Source of the DNA: Lachnospiraceae bacterium
GTDB lineage: Bacteria; Bacillota; Clostridia; Lachnospirales; Lachnospiraceae
Length of the DNA stretch: 42,180 nt
NCBI GenBank assembly: GCA_029062895.1
Contig: JAIDPF010000063.1
Location: forward strand, 1-42,180
Direction: 5' to 3'
Of the stretch, positions 16,527 through 24,475 are shown one piece after another (the stretch's first letter is position 1; the number at the start of each line of letters is the position of its first letter). The notes beneath the pieces are model-generated. The model was not told the origin of the DNA. It saw only the letters and a list, made by a program, of their open reading frames with translations, and did not search any database. Both the position numbers and the translations under genes were made by a program.

Positions 16527-17474
16527 ATGAGTGGAATTGTAGTAAATGGAAAAACAGGATTACTCGGTTTATTGGGTAATCCGGTGGAACATTCTGTTTC
16601 CCCCATACTGCATGCTGCGCTTGCGGCGAAGCATAATGATAATTATGCGTATCTGGCTTTTCGAGTGGAAGAGGAACAACTGAGGGCAGCGGTAGAAGGC
16701 GCATATGCGCTTGGCGCAAAAGGACTGAATGTAACTGTCCCCTATAAAAAAGATGTTATGCAGTATCTTTGCGAAATAGATGAAAAAGCGGAGATTCTTG
16801 GAGCAGTCAATACCCTGGTACGCACGGAACATGGCTACAAGGGATATAATACGGATATGCCGGGATTATACAGAGCCATGTGTTATGACGGAGTGTCTTT
16901 GGAGGGGAAAAATGTTGTCGTCATCGGTGCGGGCGGCGTTGCCAATGCTGTGATCGGGATGCTCTTTGAAGCGAAAGTTAAGAAGATCCTGATATTAAAC
17001 CGTACAAAGGAAAGGGCGGAGCAGCTGGCGGAACGGTTTCTGAAGGCATATGTCGGCAGGGGAACCACAGTAAAGACTGCCTCTTACGAAGAAGACTATC
17101 TGGCAATTATGGATGAGATGGAACAGGATACCGTTGGGACAGATCATGTGGTGCAATCGGAAACTTCTGGGAATTGGCTTGCCATTCAGGCAACAAGCCT
17201 TGGTATGAGCCCGAAGACGGATGTGGCGGCGATTGAGGAAGCTTCGTTTTATGACAGGATTGCGTGCGGCTACGATCTTATTTTCAATCCTTATGAAACA
17301 AAATTTATGAAACTGGTGAAGGAACACGGGGGAGAAAGCTATAATGGGCTTAGGATGCTTTTGTTTCAGGGAATTTACGCCTATGAGCTTTGGAATGATA
17401 TTTCTATTCCGGATGAATGGGCGGCGGATGTATTGCAGCAAATGAAGGAAGCGATGGGAATCTATGAATCATAA
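16527..17474 (+). CDS. aroE: shikimate 5-dehydrogenase AroE
   Basis: Reduces 3-dehydroshikimate to shikimate with NADPH, step four of the shikimate pathway, in the cytoplasm. The shikimate-binding motif is GNPVEHSVSP (17-26), the catalytic Lys is K74 in NVTVPYKK, Asp110 is in YNTD, the nucleotide-binding turn is GAGGVA (135-140), and QATSLGM (221-227) is the normal N-x-T-x-x-GM site with Gln replacing Asn. At 315 residues it is longer than typical AroE (270-290), with an insertion at about residues 178-216. It overlaps aroK by 11 bp, indicating translational coupling. Confidence 0.94.
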   Translation: MSGIVVNGKTGLLGLLGNPVEHSVSPILHAALAAKHNDNYAYLAFRVEEEQLRAAVEGAYALGAKGLNVTVPYKKDVMQYLCEIDEKAEILGAVNTLVRTEHGYKGYNTDMPGLYRAMCYDGVSLEGKNVVVIGAGGVANAVIGMLFEAKVKKILILNRTKERAEQLAERFLKAYVGRGTTVKTASYEEDYLAIMDEMEQDTVGTDHVVQSETSGNWLAIQATSLGMSPKTDVAAIEEASFYDRIACGYDLIFNPYETKFMKLVKEHGGESYNGLRMLLFQGIYAYELWNDISIPDEWAADVLQQMKEAMGIYES

Positions 17475-17976
17475 TATCATTTTGATTGGCTATATGGGCA
17501 GTGGAAAATCTACGGTTGCGAAAGAACTGTACGCAAAAACAGGTATGGAGGTCATTGATACGGATGCTTTGATCGTAAAGGAGCAGGGAAGAAGCATCAA
17601 TGAGATCTTCCAGACGGAGGGAGAGGAGTCGTTTCGCAGACTGGAGACGGAACTTTTAAGACGATTATCAGAAAGTGTATCCTCTTATATTCTTTCTACC
17701 GGCGGCGGTATGCCGGTACGAGAAGAAAACCGGGCGATCTTAAAAAGCCTTGGAACCGTTTTTTTCCTGAAGGCGGACACTGAAACGATTTTAAAACGTG
17801 TAAAGGGGGATACGCAGCGCCCACTTCTGCAGGGGACGGATCAACGGGCAAGGATCGCTGGAATGTTGAAAGCACGTACCCCGATGTATGAATTAACAGC
17901 GCATCATAGGATTGAAACCGATGGTAAGACGATCGAAGAGGTTGTCAATGAAATATTATGCCTTGCGCGCAAGTGA
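17464..17976 (+). CDS. aroK: shikimate kinase AroK
   Basis: Phosphorylates shikimate at O3 with ATP, following the AroE step. This 170-residue protein has Walker A GYMGSGKST (9-17), the shikimate-contacting Asp32/Asp34 in VIDTDALI, Arg58 in ESFRRLE, the GGG turn in STGGGMPV (78-85), and the lid region RPLLQG near residue 118. The length is normal. The start ATG lies inside the last codons of aroE. Confidence 0.95.
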   Translation: MNHNIILIGYMGSGKSTVAKELYAKTGMEVIDTDALIVKEQGRSINEIFQTEGEESFRRLETELLRRLSESVSSYILSTGGGMPVREENRAILKSLGTVFFLKADTETILKRVKGDTQRPLLQGTDQRARIAGMLKARTPMYELTAHHRIETDGKTIEEVVNEILCLARK

Positions 17977-17985
17977 AAAACAGGG

Positions 17986-18014
17986 TACATTTCATTCAAA
18001 AATTATGCTATACT
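17986..18014 (+). promoter_or_regulatory. extended -10 promoter of aroQ
   Basis: TGC-TATACT (extended -10, box at 18009-18014) with a weak -35 TACATT (17986-17991) at 17 bp. It gives aroQ transcription separate from aroE-aroK. Confidence 0.5.
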
Positions 18015-18065
18015 GAAAAAGGAAAGTTTATTTTTATGTAAAAATCTGCAGAATGGAGCACATCT

Positions 18066-18512
18066 ATGAAATTATTGATCATCAACGGTCCCAATCTGAA
18101 TTTTCTGGGGATCAGGGAAAAAGAAATCTATGGTCAGCAAAATTATGATTATTTGTTACAGATCATAGAGGAAAAAGCGAAAGAACTACAGTGTCAGGTT
18201 GAAGTATTTCAGTCTAATCATGAGGGAGCGTTGATAGACAGGATACAGGACGCGTATTCAGATGGCACGGAGGGAATCATCATTAATCCCGGAGCTTATA
18301 CGCATTATAGTTACGCTATTCATGACGCGTTGGCCAGTGTGATGATGCCGAAAGTGGAGATCCATATTTCCGATATCAATGCAAGGGAGGAGTTCCGCAA
18401 AGTTTCGGTTACCGCACCTGCCTGTGATCATCAGATCGTAGGAAAGGGACTGCCGGGATATCTTCTGGCGATGGAATGGATGATGGATCATAAAGGTGAC
18501 AAAAAAGCGTAA
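18066..18512 (+). CDS. aroQ: type II 3-dehydroquinate dehydratase AroQ
   Basis: Converts 3-dehydroquinate to 3-dehydroshikimate, the substrate of AroE encoded just upstream. The 148 residues fit the type II dodecameric family: GPNLNFLGIREKEIYG carries the catalytic Arg and Tyr, NPGAYTHYSYAIHDAL the substrate-binding Asn, and VEIHISDINAREEFRK the conserved His-x-Ser region. It lies 89 bp after aroK behind its own extended -10 promoter. Confidence 0.95.
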   Translation: MKLLIINGPNLNFLGIREKEIYGQQNYDYLLQIIEEKAKELQCQVEVFQSNHEGALIDRIQDAYSDGTEGIIINPGAYTHYSYAIHDALASVMMPKVEIHISDINAREEFRKVSVTAPACDHQIVGKGLPGYLLAMEWMMDHKGDKKA

Positions 18513-18559
18513 AATATTAAACAGCATTGCATAAAAGCGGTGCGGAAATGAGGTGGACC

Positions 18560-18811
18560 ATGTTAGAATTTAAATATGATACGCAGCTATTGATCGAAGG
18601 TAAGGATCTTGACGAGGATGAGATCAATGACTATATTACGGAACACTTCAAGGGAGATTGTCTGCTGGCGGTCGGAGATGAAGAACTGATCAAAATTCAT
18701 TTTCATACGAATGAACCGTGGCAGGTCCTGGAGTATTGTGCCTCTCTTGGGGAAATTTATGATATTGTCATCGAGGATATGGACAGACAGTCAAGAGGAC
18801 TTCATGGGTAG
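18560..18811 (+). CDS. small stand-alone protein resembling the FakA/YloV middle domain
   Basis: An 83-residue protein. Its sequence (LEFKYDTQLLIEG near the N-terminus, then LLAVGDEELIKIHFHTNEP and LEYCASLGEIYDIVIEDM) matches the pattern of the domain that follows the DAK2/DhaL kinase part in fatty-acid kinase FakA and YloV proteins, where the equivalent is close to GDSLVVVGD-x-x-x-KVH-x-HT. No kinase or DegV-like domain accompanies it, so it cannot be a complete FakA. GAGG six bases before ATG 18560 supports this start; the frame is open from TTG 18527. Its role is unknown; it could bind or regulate a DhaL-type kinase encoded elsewhere. Confidence 0.78.
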   Translation: MLEFKYDTQLLIEGKDLDEDEINDYITEHFKGDCLLAVGDEELIKIHFHTNEPWQVLEYCASLGEIYDIVIEDMDRQSRGLHG

Positions 18812-18886
18812 GTAAAAAGAAAAACCAATTTTTGATTGAGGGTTTTGATATTACTTATTATGCTAAGATAAAGAGAGGTAAATACT

Positions 18887-19600
18887 GTGACTATGGATAT
18901 GAACGATTTGAAACTTACAGTAATTATTCCCTGCTATAATGAAAAAGATACGTTGGAAAAATGTCTGGATGCCGTGAGAGACTGCGGGGTGGAGAACCTT
19001 GAGATCATTGTAATTGATGATTGCTCAACGGATGGGACAAGGGAATTAATCAAGGAAAAGTTGATGTCCAAAATTGATAAAGTGTTTTTCCATAAGAGAA
19101 ACTGTGGGAAAGGAAGAGCACTCCGATCAGGATTTCGGGCGGCCACAGGAGATTTGGTTATTGTGCAGGATGCTGATCTGGAATATGATCCGAAGGACTA
19201 TCAGAGATTAATAATGCCCTTTGTAACGGGGAGAATGGATGCGGATGTCGTGTACGGTTCCAGATATATGAGGGGCGGATATTATATGATCAAGCACTTC
19301 TGGCATAGTCTGGGAAATAAAATGCTGACGATTATGTCTAATATTTTTTCCGATCTGGCGCTGACGGATATGGAAACCTGCTATAAAATGTTTAAGAGGG
19401 AGATTATCCAGAATATAAAGCTGGAGGAAGAAAGATTTGGATTTGAACCGGAGATTACAGCAAAGCTTGCCAAACTGCATTGTAAAATTTATGAAGTTCC
19501 CATATCCTATTATCCCAGAGATTACAGTATGGGGAAGAAGATTGGCTTAAAGGATGCGTTTCGGGCGTTTTACTGTATCATAAAGTATAATTTATTTTAA
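18887..19600 (+). CDS. glycosyltransferase family 2 (dolichyl-phosphate-mannose-synthase-like)
   Basis: A 237-residue GT-A-fold transferase. The sugar-nucleotide binding start is LTVIIPCYNEKDTLE, the first acidic motif is IVIDDCSTDGT, the glycine-rich stretch is RNCGKGRALRSGFRAATGD, and the metal-binding DxD is QDADLEYDP; YGSRYMRGG follows, as in polyprenyl-phosphate hexose synthases. No C-terminal membrane helices are present. A GTG start at 18887 has AGAGAGG eight bases upstream; ATG 18893 is the alternative. It probably transfers a hexose to a lipid carrier for envelope glycan synthesis, which is inference. Confidence 0.9.
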   Translation: MTMDMNDLKLTVIIPCYNEKDTLEKCLDAVRDCGVENLEIIVIDDCSTDGTRELIKEKLMSKIDKVFFHKRNCGKGRALRSGFRAATGDLVIVQDADLEYDPKDYQRLIMPFVTGRMDADVVYGSRYMRGGYYMIKHFWHSLGNKMLTIMSNIFSDLALTDMETCYKMFKREIIQNIKLEEERFGFEPEITAKLAKLHCKIYEVPISYYPRDYSMGKKIGLKDAFRAFYCIIKYNLF

Positions 19601-19636
19601 ATGTTATAAATATGCATGATTCGATTCACCGGATAG

Positions 19637-19665
19637 TTGAAAAAATTGAAGAAATAGAGTATAAT
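19637..19665 (+). promoter_or_regulatory. sigma-A-type promoter
   Basis: -35 TTGAAA (19637-19642), -10 TATAAT (19660-19665), spacer 17 bp, driving the zinc-ribbon gene. Confidence 0.7.
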
Positions 19666-19714
19666 AAAAAACAGATATTGACAAAATCTTTGAATAGGAG
19701 GAGGAATGTGGTAA

Positions 19715-20185
19715 ATGGCTTTTTTTGACAAGGTAGGGGCTACGATATCTAATTTCGGTAATGATGTTTCTAATAAGACAAAATCTATGATGGAAGTAAG
19801 CAATTTGAATTCCCAGCTCAAAAGCTGCGAGGAGTCTTTAAGAGCATACTATCGGGAGGTTGGTAAGGCATTTTACGAGCAGAATAAAGATCATCCCTCG
19901 CCGGAATTTACAGAGCAATTTGCTCATATTAAGGAAGCAGAAGAGGCAATTGACCACTTGGAGGCTGCTATCCGCCGTGCTAAGGGAACAAAGATGTGTC
20001 AGCATTGTGGCGCAGAGGTTGCTGCGGATACGAAGTTCTGTCCGACCTGTGGCAAAGAGGTAGATGATAATGCAGCCTGCAATGTACAGGCAGAGGTAGT
20101 GACGGGAGCAAAATGTCCTAAATGCGGTGCCGCGATAAAGGTAGGCGCGTCATTCTGTAGTAGCTGCGGTAATAAGATGGGATAA
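19715..20185 (+). CDS. zinc-ribbon protein with N-terminal coiled region
   Basis: A 156-residue protein of unknown role. Residues 1-90 are helical and amphipathic, probably coiled coil, and the C-terminal part holds two zinc ribbons with cysteine pairs C95/C98 plus C109/C112 and C134/C137 plus C148/C151 (spacings CxxC-10-CxxC in both). Similar N-terminal-helix plus double zinc-ribbon proteins are common in Lachnospiraceae without assigned function. GGAGGAGG precedes the ATG. The SH3-domain gene follows after 18 bp, so the two are likely co-expressed. Confidence 0.85.
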   Translation: MAFFDKVGATISNFGNDVSNKTKSMMEVSNLNSQLKSCEESLRAYYREVGKAFYEQNKDHPSPEFTEQFAHIKEAEEAIDHLEAAIRRAKGTKMCQHCGAEVAADTKFCPTCGKEVDDNAACNVQAEVVTGAKCPKCGAAIKVGASFCSSCGNKMG

Positions 20186-20203
20186 GGAGCATACATATCA
20201 ATT

Positions 20204-20734
20204 ATGAAAAAACAGACAATCAGTGCGTTGTTGACAGCTTTGATGATCTGTCTGACCATCGCGATTGTGGTTGTGATTGTTCGAATACAGATGAGAGGAT
20301 CGAGGATAGACGAACCTGTAGATTCTGATAGCTATACGATACAGGAAATATCAGGATCGCAAAACGCAGCGCCGGATAATCAGGAGGAAGAAGAGCCATC
20401 TGCTGCAGTTACTGTATTGGTGGCTGTTCCTAATGCAAACTCAAGCGTGAATGTAAGAAGCGGACCGGGTACAGAGTATAATCGTCTGGGATCGGCATAT
20501 TCCAATAATGAATATGAGGTCTTGGAGATTCTGCCCAACGGTTGGACGAAGCTCTTATATTCGGATCAGGAAGCGTATATCAATAGTGATTATGTGGATT
20601 ATAAGTTGCGCACAACAGATCAAGGGAGCGTTTCATATAATACTCCAAGCGAAGCTGAGCTTGCAGAGTATATGACCGGTGGCTCGACTCCTGCTGGGGA
20701 CGGTTCTCCGGAAGATGATGATACGGTAGAATAA
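20204..20734 (+). CDS. membrane-anchored bacterial SH3 domain protein
   Basis: A 176-residue protein with a transmembrane helix at about residues 6-26 and an acidic linker, then a bacterial SH3 (SH3b) domain at about residues 70-136 with VNVRSGPGTEYNRLGSAY, GWTKLLYSDQEAYINSDYV. SH3b domains outside the membrane usually bind peptidoglycan or target a protein to the wall. The C-terminus is acidic and disordered. No hydrolase domain is attached. It is co-directional with the zinc-ribbon gene and ends at a bidirectional terminator. Confidence 0.88.
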   Translation: MKKQTISALLTALMICLTIAIVVVIVRIQMRGSRIDEPVDSDSYTIQEISGSQNAAPDNQEEEEPSAAVTVLVAVPNANSSVNVRSGPGTEYNRLGSAYSNNEYEVLEILPNGWTKLLYSDQEAYINSDYVDYKLRTTDQGSVSYNTPSEAELAEYMTGGSTPAGDGSPEDDDTVE

Positions 20735-20763
20735 TTGCAAGATATAGCTGGTGAAAAAGATAA

Positions 20764-20790
20764 AAAACGACGGTAGATAACCGCCGTTTT
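20764..20790. terminator. bidirectional Rho-independent terminator
   Basis: Arms AAAACGACGGT (20764-20774) and ACCGCCGTTTT (20780-20790) with one mismatch, A-rich before and T-rich after. It separates the SH3 gene (+) from the penicillin-binding protein gene (-). Confidence 0.85.
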
Positions 20791-20817
20791 TTATTGTGTC
20801 AAATTATGATATGTCTG

Positions 20818-23478
20818 TTATTGTACACCATCCAGAGTGAAGTCATTGTATCCCAAGGACTGTAGTTCCAGAAGCTGCTGTTGAAGCACTGCCATATGAT
20901 CCGGTGATGCAAAGAACGCGTCATTATGCGGACACATGTTGTTGGTTCGCATGGAAGTGATGGGATTGCCATTAGCATCTACCCCGGAGGATGGATAACC
21001 GGATTGAACCGCGCTGCTTTCGATCGGCATCAGTTCCAAAGCGCCGGGTACTTTAAATGGGCAGTTTGTGCAGGCGCACATGCCGCTCTGCAGACATACC
21101 ATGCCAGAGTAATGGACATCACAGGTCTCCGAAGGTACGGTTCCTTCGGCAAAGTATTCCGTCCTTAAATGATTGTCGCATAGTCCCGCAATAGGCAGTT
21201 TTCCGGAGCGGCTGCATATGGTGGCGGTTACGATGCCTCCCGGCATGTCAAAGGACTCATACGGAAGATCCTCATGGATACGGCTCATGACAGCCCGCCA
21301 CATAGTTTTGGACAGGTTTCTTTCGGCACCGGTGAGGACTACATTATTATCGTATCCAGTCCAAGTTGTAGCGGTATAATAAGGAGTAAATCCCGCAAAC
21401 CATACGTCGACATAGGAGGAGGTGGTACCTGTCTTGCCGGCGATTGCCATATTGCCAAAGTTGACAGATCCGCCGGTACCTTTGGTGACAACATCTACCA
21501 TGGCGCTGGTCAAAAGAAAGGCGGTGGTTTCTTTGATTACACGGTGCTGATCTTGATTGACGGTATTATCAATCAGAACATTTCCATCGTGATCCACGAT
21601 CTTGGTATAGAGGATCGGTTCCATATATAGACCACCGTTGGCGATCGTAGCATAAGCACCATTTAATTCCATATTGGTAACACCGTCCGTAATACCGCCT
21701 AGAGCAAGCGGTTGTCTGATATCGGTCAAAACCTGCCCGTCTGATGTGACACGTCTGTCAACCAGAGTTGAAAATCCAAAATTCAAAAGGTAATCATAGC
21801 CAAGCTGCGGCGTGATCTGCGTTAAAACTTTAACGGTGACGATATTCATCGACTGCTCAATACCATATCGGGTAGAGCAGATGCCGCGGTATTTAAAATC
21901 ATAATTGTTCAGAGGAGTGCCATTATCATAATTATAAGGCGCGTCAATATATACGCTGGCAAGCGTGATGCCGGCGCTGTCAAATGCCGGCGCATAAGCG
22001 GCCACGATCTTAAAGGTAGATCCGGGCTGACGGACCGTATTGGATGCTCTGTTCAGGGAGCGGCTGGTCTCCTTGAGACCTCTTCCGCCGATCATTGCAA
22101 CAACATGTCCGGTGGATTGATCTTCTACAGTCAGGGATACCTGTGGCTGTGGCGTCAATGTGATAGATTCGGCAATGATCTCATCGCCGGGTTCCATGAC
22201 TGCTTCCGTATAGGCCTTGATCGCTTCATAAGCTTCATCCTGAGAGGAATAAAGCAGATTAAACTTGGGATCGATCTCTTTATAATAGGCAGCGTACATT
22301 TCCCTGCTGTGATTTTCCACGTCTCCATTCGGCTTCTGGATGGAAAGACGGTAATCCAGATACCATTTGGTGCCTTCGGGATAATTAGATTCGTCCATAT
22401 AGACTTCATCACAGATTGCCTGAATCTGAGGGTCCTGTGTCGTATAAATACTAAGACCGCCGCTGAAAAGCAGATTATATGCCATCGTGGAAGCCTGAGA
22501 TTCCGTATATCCGTTATTAATAAATAACTTCGTCAGATCCTCGTTTGTGGTTTCAATGACTTCATCCACAAAGTAGGAATAAACAGAAGAAGCAGCCACG
22601 TTTTGATTGGTCACCTGAATCCGTTCATAAACATCGTCTGCCAGAGCTTCGTTGTATTCATCCAGCGTGATATAGCCCTGTTCTTTCATATATTCAAGTA
22701 CAATCGCTCGTTTTTCCTCATTGTTGTCCGGATGTATGATTGGATCATAGAGGGAAGGATTCTGCGTAATGCCGGCAATGACTGCGCATTCTGAAAGGGT
22801 CAGTTCATATACAGGTTTATTGAAGTACCGCAGGGAAGCAGCCTGAACGCCCAGTGTGCCGTGACCGAGGTTGATGGAATTCATATAAAGTTCCAGAATT
22901 TCCTCTTTACTCATCACCTTTTCCAATTCAAGAGCCAGATACTGCTCCTGAATCTTACGGCGGACACTTTCCATCGGTGTCTCATTAACGAAGTCTTCAA
23001 ATACATTGTTTTTGATCAACTGCTGTGTAATGGTACTGCCACCCTGAGAAAGCTTACGGGTACGTACTACGGAGGCGGCAGCTCTCAGGATTGCTTGGAT
23101 GTCAATGCCGTTGTGGGTATAAAAACGCGCATCCTCGATAGCGACAAAAGCATTAGCCAGATCTTCAGGAATCATATCCATAGTCACGTAAGTACGGTTA
23201 GAGTCCTCAGCGATCAGCTTGGTCATTTCGTGCCCTTCACAGTCATAAAGGATCGTGGCAAAACCGGAGGGAGTAACATCGATGGTTGAGATATCCGGCG
23301 CCGTCGCAATGATGCCGTTAAAGATGCCGATACCCATGCACAGTATGACTACACAAAATGAGATCAGTGCGATTAACAAGGCTTTCACTAGAGTGATCCC
23401 CAGCATTTTCTTGATCTTTGTTCCTTTGGAGTTGAGGGCTCGCTGTTTCTCGCGGATGCCTTTTTTACTATAATTCAT
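20818..23478 (-). CDS. class A penicillin-binding protein (PBP1A type)
   Basis: An 886-residue bifunctional wall synthase. A transmembrane anchor (about residues 28-56) precedes the GT51 transglycosylase with Glu115 in EDARFYTHNG and QGGSTITQQLIKN (145-157). The transpeptidase has active-site Ser487 in STFK, SMN at 543-545 and KTGT at 682-685. It polymerises lipid II and cross-links the stem peptides outside the membrane. The tail after residue 750 is unusual: eight cysteines (755, 767, 786, 795, 801, 803, 806, 849), several in a tight SGMCACTNCPF cluster. The ATG at 23478 (M of MNYSKKG) has AAGG close by; the frame extends 27 codons upstream, but that part is AT-rich promoter-like DNA. It is divergent from yigZ. 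Confidence 0.94.
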   Translation of the reverse strand: MNYSKKGIREKQRALNSKGTKIKKMLGITLVKALLIALISFCVVILCMGIGIFNGIIATAPDISTIDVTPSGFATILYDCEGHEMTKLIAEDSNRTYVTMDMIPEDLANAFVAIEDARFYTHNGIDIQAILRAAASVVRTRKLSQGGSTITQQLIKNNVFEDFVNETPMESVRRKIQEQYLALELEKVMSKEEILELYMNSINLGHGTLGVQAASLRYFNKPVYELTLSECAVIAGITQNPSLYDPIIHPDNNEEKRAIVLEYMKEQGYITLDEYNEALADDVYERIQVTNQNVAASSVYSYFVDEVIETTNEDLTKLFINNGYTESQASTMAYNLLFSGGLSIYTTQDPQIQAICDEVYMDESNYPEGTKWYLDYRLSIQKPNGDVENHSREMYAAYYKEIDPKFNLLYSSQDEAYEAIKAYTEAVMEPGDEIIAESITLTPQPQVSLTVEDQSTGHVVAMIGGRGLKETSRSLNRASNTVRQPGSTFKIVAAYAPAFDSAGITLASVYIDAPYNYDNGTPLNNYDFKYRGICSTRYGIEQSMNIVTVKVLTQITPQLGYDYLLNFGFSTLVDRRVTSDGQVLTDIRQPLALGGITDGVTNMELNGAYATIANGGLYMEPILYTKIVDHDGNVLIDNTVNQDQHRVIKETTAFLLTSAMVDVVTKGTGGSVNFGNMAIAGKTGTTSSYVDVWFAGFTPYYTATTWTGYDNNVVLTGAERNLSKTMWRAVMSRIHEDLPYESFDMPGGIVTATICSRSGKLPIAGLCDNHLRTEYFAEGTVPSETCDVHYSGMVCLQSGMCACTNCPFKVPGALELMPIESSAVQSGYPSSGVDANGNPITSMRTNNMCPHNDAFFASPDHMAVLQQQLLELQSLGYNDFTLDGVQ

Positions 23479-23604
23479 AGGCCTTCTTTTTGTTTCCTTC
23501 CCTAATTCGTCATTTAAAAATAAAAATATATAATATATTATACTAGATTTCAGAAACAAAATAAATAGCTTTCTTTTAGAATATGGACATGATATGATTA
23601 ATTT

Positions 23605-24249
23605 ATGCAGACATATAAGATATTATTAAAGGGCGGACAGGGTGAGATCGTTGAAAAAAAGTCGCGTTTTATCGCCTCCTTGCAGCCGGTATCATCGGAA
23701 GAGGAAGCTGCCGCCATTATTGAAGCGACAAAAAAGAAATATTGGGATGCAAAGCACAACTGCACGGCGATGGTGATCGGCAGGCATGCTGAGATTACGA
23801 GATGCAGCGATGACGGGGAACCGTCGGGAACGGCAGGAAGACCGATGCTGGAGGTACTGACGGGAGAGGGACTCCGGGATGTTGTTGTCGTCGTGACGCG
23901 GTATTTTGGCGGGACGCTGCTCGGTACCGGGGGACTGGTGAGAGCATATTCGCAGGCGGTCAAAGAAGGTTTAAAAAACTGTGAGATTGGTATGCTTCGG
24001 GAGGGCAGGAAGGTGAAGCTGACCATGTCCTATAACGACTATGGAAAGGTGGAGCATCTTTGCAGGACGGAAGGCCAGGAGATGGAGAACGTGATCTATC
24101 AGGAAAATGTGACCGTGGTGTTAACGATACCAGAACAATATTATGAGGGCAGGATCAGAAAGTTACAGGATGCCGTAGCCGGCAGGTTGGCAATAGAGGA
24201 TCTCGGCCCATGTACTTTTCTTGACAAGGGTGGTTATGATACCTTATAA
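23605..24249 (+). CDS. yigZ: YigZ/IMPACT family protein
   Basis: A 214-residue member of the UPF0029/IMPACT family. The N-terminal domain carries KSRFIASLQPVSSEEEA, KHNCTAMVIG, DDGEPSGTAGRPML and RYFGGTLLGTGGLVRAY, the full set of family signatures; the C-terminal domain has the EF-G domain-IV-like fold in this family. Function is not established in Clostridia; relatives influence translation or act on proline peptides. It is divergent from the penicillin-binding protein gene and no clear ribosome binding site is visible before ATG 23605. Confidence 0.92.
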   Translation: MQTYKILLKGGQGEIVEKKSRFIASLQPVSSEEEAAAIIEATKKKYWDAKHNCTAMVIGRHAEITRCSDDGEPSGTAGRPMLEVLTGEGLRDVVVVVTRYFGGTLLGTGGLVRAYSQAVKEGLKNCEIGMLREGRKVKLTMSYNDYGKVEHLCRTEGQEMENVIYQENVTVVLTIPEQYYEGRIRKLQDAVAGRLAIEDLGPCTFLDKGGYDTL

Positions 24250-24311
24250 TGGACGTAATGGTCAAAGGATCAGGATTCTTAAATAATTCACAAAGAAAGC
24301 GGGGTGGTTTT

Positions 24312-24425
24312 ATGATTCATAGTAATGATGATGTTCCTTATCATGAACGGAAAATAAAACGCCTGGCTTTGGAGTGGACGGATCGGCGCGCTTGTATGGA
24401 TGGGAATAACATGCATTTATTTTAG
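24312..24425 (+). CDS. possible small ORF of 37 codons
   Basis: ATG to TAG, with GGGGTGG about five bases before the start. The predicted peptide is basic and hydrophilic, with no recognisable features. It lies between yigZ and mgtE. The ribosome binding site is the only support, so it may be chance. Confidence 0.25.
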   Translation: MIHSNDDVPYHERKIKRLALEWTDRRACMDGNNMHLF

Positions 24426-24475
24426 CCGAAAATTGCCGCATTATGCTTGAAAGCCGGGAGAAAGGCAGGGGTATA

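Noticed and set aside
23479-23559. Longer N-terminus for the penicillin-binding protein (start at 23559)
   Set aside because: The extra 27 codons are AT-rich, contain a TATAAT-like promoter stretch, and lack a ribosome binding site.
24250-24475. Possible M-box riboswitch ahead of mgtE
   Set aside because: The gap is 226 bp and shows none of the conserved M-box core segments.
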